Shown here one piece after another: positions 60,706 to 64,000 of a stretch of 64,000 bases of DNA (the first letter of the stretch is position 1; each line of letters starts with the position of its first letter). The DNA is taken from NCBI RefSeq assembly GCF_900091605.1, contig NZ_FMCQ01000012.1, positions 1 to 64,000 of the forward strand. Reading direction: 5' to 3'. The notes beneath the pieces were generated by a model, which was given only the letters and a program-made list of their open reading frames with translations, had not been told where the DNA came from and ran no database searches. The stretch comes from Micromonospora tulbaghiae (GTDB taxonomy: Bacteria; Actinomycetota; Actinomycetes; Mycobacteriales; Micromonosporaceae). Position numbers and translations under genes: made by a program.

Positions 60706-61299
60706 ATGATCATCGCCGCCGGTGGCGGCCGCCGCATCGGCGGACCCGAAGCGCTGCTGCACCAGGGCGAGAAGCCCCTGGTCAGCCAGATGATCGACAC
60801 GATGGCCGAGGCGGGCTGCGCACAGGTCGTGGTCGTCCTGGGCGCGGCGGCCGAGCAGGTGCGGCAGACCACCGACCTCAGCGGCGCCACTGTCGTGGTC
60901 AACCGCGCCTGGGGCACCGGTGTGGGCTCCTCGATCCGGGCCGGGCTCGCCGCGCTCACCGACGACGACATCGAAGCGGTGGTCGTGGTGCCGGTGGACA
61001 TGCCCGGCCTCACCACGGCCGCGGTTCGCCGGGTAACCGCCCTGCCGTACCCGGACGTGCTGGTCTGCGCCACCTATGACGGGCTGCGCGGCTACCCGAT
61101 GCTGTTCGGCCGCCGGCACTGGTCCGGCATCGCCACGCTCGCCAGCGCCGACGTCGGGGCGCGGCCGTACCTGCTGGCGCACAAGGACCAGATCGTCGAC
61201 ATCGCATGCGACTCGGTGGCCGACGGCAGCCGGATCGACAGCCCGGAGCTGATGGCGCTCTACGGCCTGTCCATTCCCGAGCAGCGCGTCGGCGCCTGA
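60706..61299 (+). CDS. MobA-like nucleotidyltransferase family protein
   Basis: This 197-residue protein from ATG 60706 has the nucleotidyltransferase opening MIIAAGGGRRIGGPEALL and VVVPVDMPGL with the metal-binding Asp. The Lys usual in 'GxxK' is Glu here (GGPEALL), so activity is uncertain. GAGGGGG at 60676-60682 lies 5 bases before an in-frame CTG at 60688, which would add LNRIAA; a GTG at about 60625 is a further option. Family members act on molybdopterin cofactors or sugar nucleotides. No molybdenum gene is nearby. Confidence 0.78.
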   Translation: MIIAAGGGRRIGGPEALLHQGEKPLVSQMIDTMAEAGCAQVVVVLGAAAEQVRQTTDLSGATVVVNRAWGTGVGSSIRAGLAALTDDDIEAVVVVPVDMPGLTTAAVRRVTALPYPDVLVCATYDGLRGYPMLFGRRHWSGIATLASADVGARPYLLAHKDQIVDIACDSVADGSRIDSPELMALYGLSIPEQRVGA

Positions 61300-61386
61300 C
61301 GGCCCGAAATCCGGCTGCGCGGCCGGACCTGTCCGGCCTAGGCTCCGGCTTGCCGCCGACGACGGCGGCGGATCGGAGACGGGCAG

Positions 61387-62103
61387 ATGGCGGTTCACCT
61401 GTACGCGGTCAGCCTCGACGCGGGCGACCCGCGGCGGCTCGCGCGGTTCTGGTCCGGGGTGCTCGGCCGGGAGATCCTCGACGACCCGCGCGAGGGCGTG
61501 GCGCTGGGCCCGGACGCCCACAGCGACTTCCGCATCCGGTTCCTGCCCAGCGATGCGCCGAAGACCGTGCAGAACCGCGTGCACTTCGACCTGACCAGCG
61601 CGTCGCCGCAGGCACAGCAGGAGACGGTCGACCGCGCGCTGGCGCTGGGCGGGCGGCACATCGACATCGGCCAGGGCCCGGACGACGACCATGTGGTGCT
61701 CGCCGACCCCGAGGGCAACGAGCTCTGCGTCATCGGGGCGGGCAACACCTTCCTCGCCGGCTGCGGCCCGGTTGGCGCGGTCAACTGCGACGGCACGCGG
61801 GCCGCCGGCCTCTTCTGGTGCGAGGCGCTGGGCTGGCCGCTGGTCTGGGACCAGGACGAGGAGACCGCGATCCAGTCGCCGCGCGGAGGCGCGAAGGTCA
61901 CCTGGAGCGGTCCGCCGCTGATGGACCGCGGCGACCGGGACCGCGTACACCTGGACCTGATCGCCACCGGTGACCGGGACGCGGAGATCGACCGGCTGCT
62001 CGCACTCGGCGCGACCCGGGTCGGTACGGGCCGGCACGCGCCCGACGACGTGGTGCTGGCCGACCCCGACGGCACCGAGTTCTGCCTGCTGGCACCACGC
62101 TGA
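61387..62103 (+). CDS. Two-domain VOC (glyoxalase-like) protein
   Basis: This 238-residue protein has two vicinal-oxygen-chelate modules. The first contains LARFWSGVLGREIL and DHVVLADPEGNELCVI. The second contains LFWCEALGWPLVWDQDE and DVVLADPDGTEFCLL. The paired VLADP-G-EFCL ends are the common actinobacterial type of the glyoxalase-like domain. Metal ligands and substrate are uncertain. GGAGACGGGC precedes the ATG. It stands alone. Confidence 0.85.
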   Translation: MAVHLYAVSLDAGDPRRLARFWSGVLGREILDDPREGVALGPDAHSDFRIRFLPSDAPKTVQNRVHFDLTSASPQAQQETVDRALALGGRHIDIGQGPDDDHVVLADPEGNELCVIGAGNTFLAGCGPVGAVNCDGTRAAGLFWCEALGWPLVWDQDEETAIQSPRGGAKVTWSGPPLMDRGDRDRVHLDLIATGDRDAEIDRLLALGATRVGTGRHAPDDVVLADPDGTEFCLLAPR

Positions 62104-62136
62104 GGTGGGTGCGGGCGCCAACGGGGAGGGGACAAC

Positions 62137-62445
62137 GTGGGCACCACTGTCGCTCGTCATCTCGTGGGAGCCGCGGCGGCGTGGCTCGTCGTCGTCGCGG
62201 AGGCGGTCGCCGGCTACCTCGGGCTGCTGGCGTACGCGCTGGTCACCGGCGCCGACCCGGGCGGCCCGCTGGCCGGCCCGCTGCTGGTGCTGATCGCGGC
62301 GTTGCTCGGCGTGGCCGCGCTGCCGCCGCTGTTCGCCCCGGCGGTCGCGCTCGGTGAGGCCGCGGGCCGACGCGGGGCCGGGCCGGCGCGGGGCCGGGCC
62401 GGCGCTCGCGTTCGCCGGCCTCGTCGCGGTCGTGCTGCGGGCTGA
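62137..62445 (+). CDS. Small two-helix membrane protein, possibly frameshifted at the end
   Basis: This 102-residue protein has two hydrophobic helices (about 10-37 and 47-74). The last about 28 residues are only Arg/Gly/Ala (AGRRGAGPARGRAGARVRRPRR), unlike the rest. A neighbouring frame in the same DNA reads a helix-like ALAFAGLVAVVLRAD at about 62400-62445. A frameshift in this GC-rich tract, real or sequencing, is possible. GGGGAGGGGAC precedes the GTG. The family is unknown. Confidence 0.6.
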   Translation: MGTTVARHLVGAAAAWLVVVAEAVAGYLGLLAYALVTGADPGGPLAGPLLVLIAALLGVAALPPLFAPAVALGEAAGRRGAGPARGRAGARVRRPRRGRAAG

Positions 62446-62446
62446 C

Positions 62447-63256
62447 CTACACCTGGATGTCGAAACGCTGCAGCACCGAAGGGGCGACCAGACCCACCGC
62501 GGCCAGCACGGACAGGATCGTCATCGCGGTGCGCAGCACCACCGTCTCGGCCTTGCTGCCGGTACGCAGGGCGATCTTGTTGGGCAGGCCGACCATCGTC
62601 CACATCCGGCGTTTGATCGGGATGGGCCAGAGGATCGGCACCCCGGCTCGGGTGATCATGTCGCCCAGGATGTGCACGAAACAGCCCACCCCGACCGCGA
62701 GCCCGATCATCGGATAGCCCCGGTCGCCGGGCAGGTTGGCGAACGTGAACCAGGCCGCGGCGGCGGACACCAGCGTCACCACCACCCAGCCGGCGCGCTC
62801 GGCCCACTTGTCGAAGAGCCCGCGCAGCGCCAGGCCGATCATGAAGAAGAGGATGCCGACCACCGCCCACTTGCCGTAGTGGGCGCACAGCGCGGTGGTG
62901 CCCCAGCCGACGAGCACCGTGAACGGGATGGTGTGGGTCAGCGTGCGGTGCCCGTTGTTGCGGCGCGGATCCTTGCTGAGCTTGGTGGCGTAGTAGACGC
63001 CGAGCGAGATCTTCTCCATCACCTCGGCGACGAAGAGGCTGACCACACCGAACGTGCGGGCCACCGTGGCGCCGCCCTGGTTGCGGGTGACCTTCCCGGA
63101 CAGGTCGAGGTCGGGGAAGAGCGCCCCTCCGGCGCAGACCGCTGTGCCCACCGCCAGCGCCAGCGGTGTCTGGTGGTAGTCCGCGAACTGGGCCATCGCC
63201 CAGGAGCCGGTCAGCCACACCGCCGCGCCCGAGAGCGCGTGGGACGGTCCCATCAT
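62447..63256 (-). CDS. YdjM-like membrane-bound metal-dependent hydrolase
   Basis: This 269-residue membrane protein has the family's His/Asp motifs: GPSHALSGAAVW near the N-terminus, GALFPDLDLSG (about 45-55), NNGHRTLTHTIPF (about 90) and FVHILGDMITRAGVPILWP (about 200). In E. coli, YdjM is an SOS-induced inner-membrane protein; the activity is unproven. Two adjacent ATGs (63256, 63253) fit AAGG upstream; GTG 63289 is a longer alternative. It ends 1 base from the converging small membrane gene. Confidence 0.85.
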   Translation of the reverse strand: MMGPSHALSGAAVWLTGSWAMAQFADYHQTPLALAVGTAVCAGGALFPDLDLSGKVTRNQGGATVARTFGVVSLFVAEVMEKISLGVYYATKLSKDPRRNNGHRTLTHTIPFTVLVGWGTTALCAHYGKWAVVGILFFMIGLALRGLFDKWAERAGWVVVTLVSAAAAWFTFANLPGDRGYPMIGLAVGVGCFVHILGDMITRAGVPILWPIPIKRRMWTMVGLPNKIALRTGSKAETVVLRTAMTILSVLAAVGLVAPSVLQRFDIQV

Positions 63257-63375
63257 CTCGGCTCGCCCTTCCCGAAGATCTTGATCCACAAAAGCTACGC
63301 CACTGTAGTCAGCCCGTGCGACAGCGGGGCATCAGCCGGACGGTCCACTGGGGAAGGGGTGCCGCGGGCGCCGCC

Positions 63376-64000
63376 TCAGCCCGCCGTACGGGTGGGCTTG
63401 ACCGTGCCGAGGCTCGCGCGGATGACGGCGAACTGCTTCGAGGCGGCGCGCCAGTCGGCGTCGGACGTCGTCCAGCCGAGCGTCCAGCCGGCCCGTCCGC
63501 CGGGCAGGACGCGCATCGCGTGCATCCGTTCCCCGTACGGCGCGGTCCAGAGGCACTCCCACGCCGCGCCCGGGCCGTCGGACTCCAGCCGGACCCGCAG
63601 GTACTCCGGCAGCCGGCCGGCCGAGGTCAGATCCCGCTCGGACGACTTCAGCCGGCCCACCGGATCGCCGCCCGGGTACGGCTCGACGCCCAGGATGCGC
63701 CGAGTGGCCGGGTCCTGGAAGCAGGTGGTGTCGCCGGAGCGCAGTTGCAGCCAGCCGGCGGGCAGGGCGATGCGGAAGCCGCCGGTGTCGGCGGGCCAGA
63801 CCCAGCCGGCCGGAACGGTCACCGGCGGGTCGTCCGGGGGCGGCCCCTTGCGGACCGGCGTGCCGGCCACGTCGGGCCGGACGCAGGGGAACGGCGGAGG
63901 CGGCGCGCCCGGCCCGGGCGGGCGGTCCCAGGGGCGGACGACGGCCTCGGTGGAACTGCCCGCCAGCGGCGTCTCGCCGCGGCCGCCGGTGATCGCCAGC
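63376..64000 (-). CDS. C-terminal domain of a possible secreted/kinase-associated protein, start outside window
   Basis: The frame is open from the window edge to TGA 63376, giving at least 208 residues; a GTG at 63870 is only an internal candidate. A Pro-rich linker (about 30 residues) leads to a domain with VTVPAGWVWPADTGGFRIALPAGW and ADWRAASKQFAVIRASL. Similar domains end actinobacterial membrane Ser/Thr kinases and lipoproteins. The missing N-terminus prevents a firm call. Confidence 0.6.
   Translation of the reverse strand, partial: LAITGGRGETPLAGSSTEAVVRPWDRPPGPGAPPPPFPCVRPDVAGTPVRKGPPPDDPPVTVPAGWVWPADTGGFRIALPAGWLQLRSGDTTCFQDPATRRILGVEPYPGGDPVGRLKSSERDLTSAGRLPEYLRVRLESDGPGAAWECLWTAPYGERMHAMRVLPGGRAGWTLGWTTSDADWRAASKQFAVIRASLGTVKPTRTAG

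Noticed and set aside
1..64000. tRNA, rRNA, CRISPR arrays, integrase or transposase genes
   Set aside because: I saw no TpsiC-arm GGTTCGANTCC context with a cloverleaf, no rRNA, no repeat-spacer array and no recombinase motif.

Overview
The window is very GC-rich chromosomal DNA, with strong third-position G/C bias and many GTG starts. It suggests an actinomycete of the Micromonosporaceae, most likely Micromonospora or a close relative. That assignment is an inference from gene content: an InhA-type FAS-II reductase beside a ferrochelatase, NgcEFG sugar importers that use an external ATPase, DUF3097, DUF6114/DUF6230 and PucR proteins, and the MurD2/MurL pair. I see no rRNA, tRNA, CRISPR array, prophage or insertion sequence. 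The region reads as ordinary chromosome with a moderate accessory content.

Layout. 1-6.1 kb: a truncated beta-helix surface protein, an M24 aminopeptidase, AsnB and a secreted AA10 polysaccharide monooxygenase with a CBM2. 6.4-12.5 kb: a PfkB sugar kinase, a divergent MFS/MarR pair, an APH-type kinase, a coupled metallo-hydrolase/thioesterase pair and a PAP2 protein. 12.6-18.5 kb: two coupled PH-domain membrane proteins, a small Cys/His protein and a MoxR-DUF58-VWA operon followed by two very small minus-strand ORFs. 18.9-24.2 kb: a fabG-inhA-hemH-HAD cluster, an unknown gene and DUF3097. 24.2-32 kb: a palindrome-rich gap, a serine hydrolase, NfeD-SPFH, a class A penicillin-binding protein and a thymidylate-kinase-like protein. 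32-38 kb: a pyruvate-oxidase-like TPP enzyme, a SpoU methyltransferase, a type-2 ArgG behind a likely leaderless promoter, and a PucR regulator. 38.3-44.5 kb: a second palindrome-rich gap, divergent murL/murD2, then TetR-DUF6230-DUF6114 opposite a secreted protein. 44.6-48.4 kb: an unknown protein, an aminotransferase and an acyltransferase. 48.5-58.8 kb: an amino-sugar locus with two paralogous NgcEFG-like importers around a GlcNAc-type kinase, an RpiR regulator and a UPF0309 SIS protein. 58.9-64 kb: a PolA-family polymerase, a MobA-like protein, a VOC protein, small membrane proteins and a truncated secreted domain.

How the genes work together. The LPMO, both importers, the kinase, the RpiR regulator and the SIS protein fit uptake and use of chitin-derived amino sugars. 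No importer ATPase is present, so a shared MsiK-type ATPase elsewhere is expected. MurD2 and MurL would make the D-Glu-containing wall precursor without free D-glutamate. FabG and InhA form a FAS-II pair. The most notable non-coding signals are a family of five stem-forming palindromes in two convergent gaps, a mini-ORF whose strong Shine-Dalgarno sequence sits in a hairpin, and a similar AGAA-TTCT-type motif in front of the first importer and the regulator.
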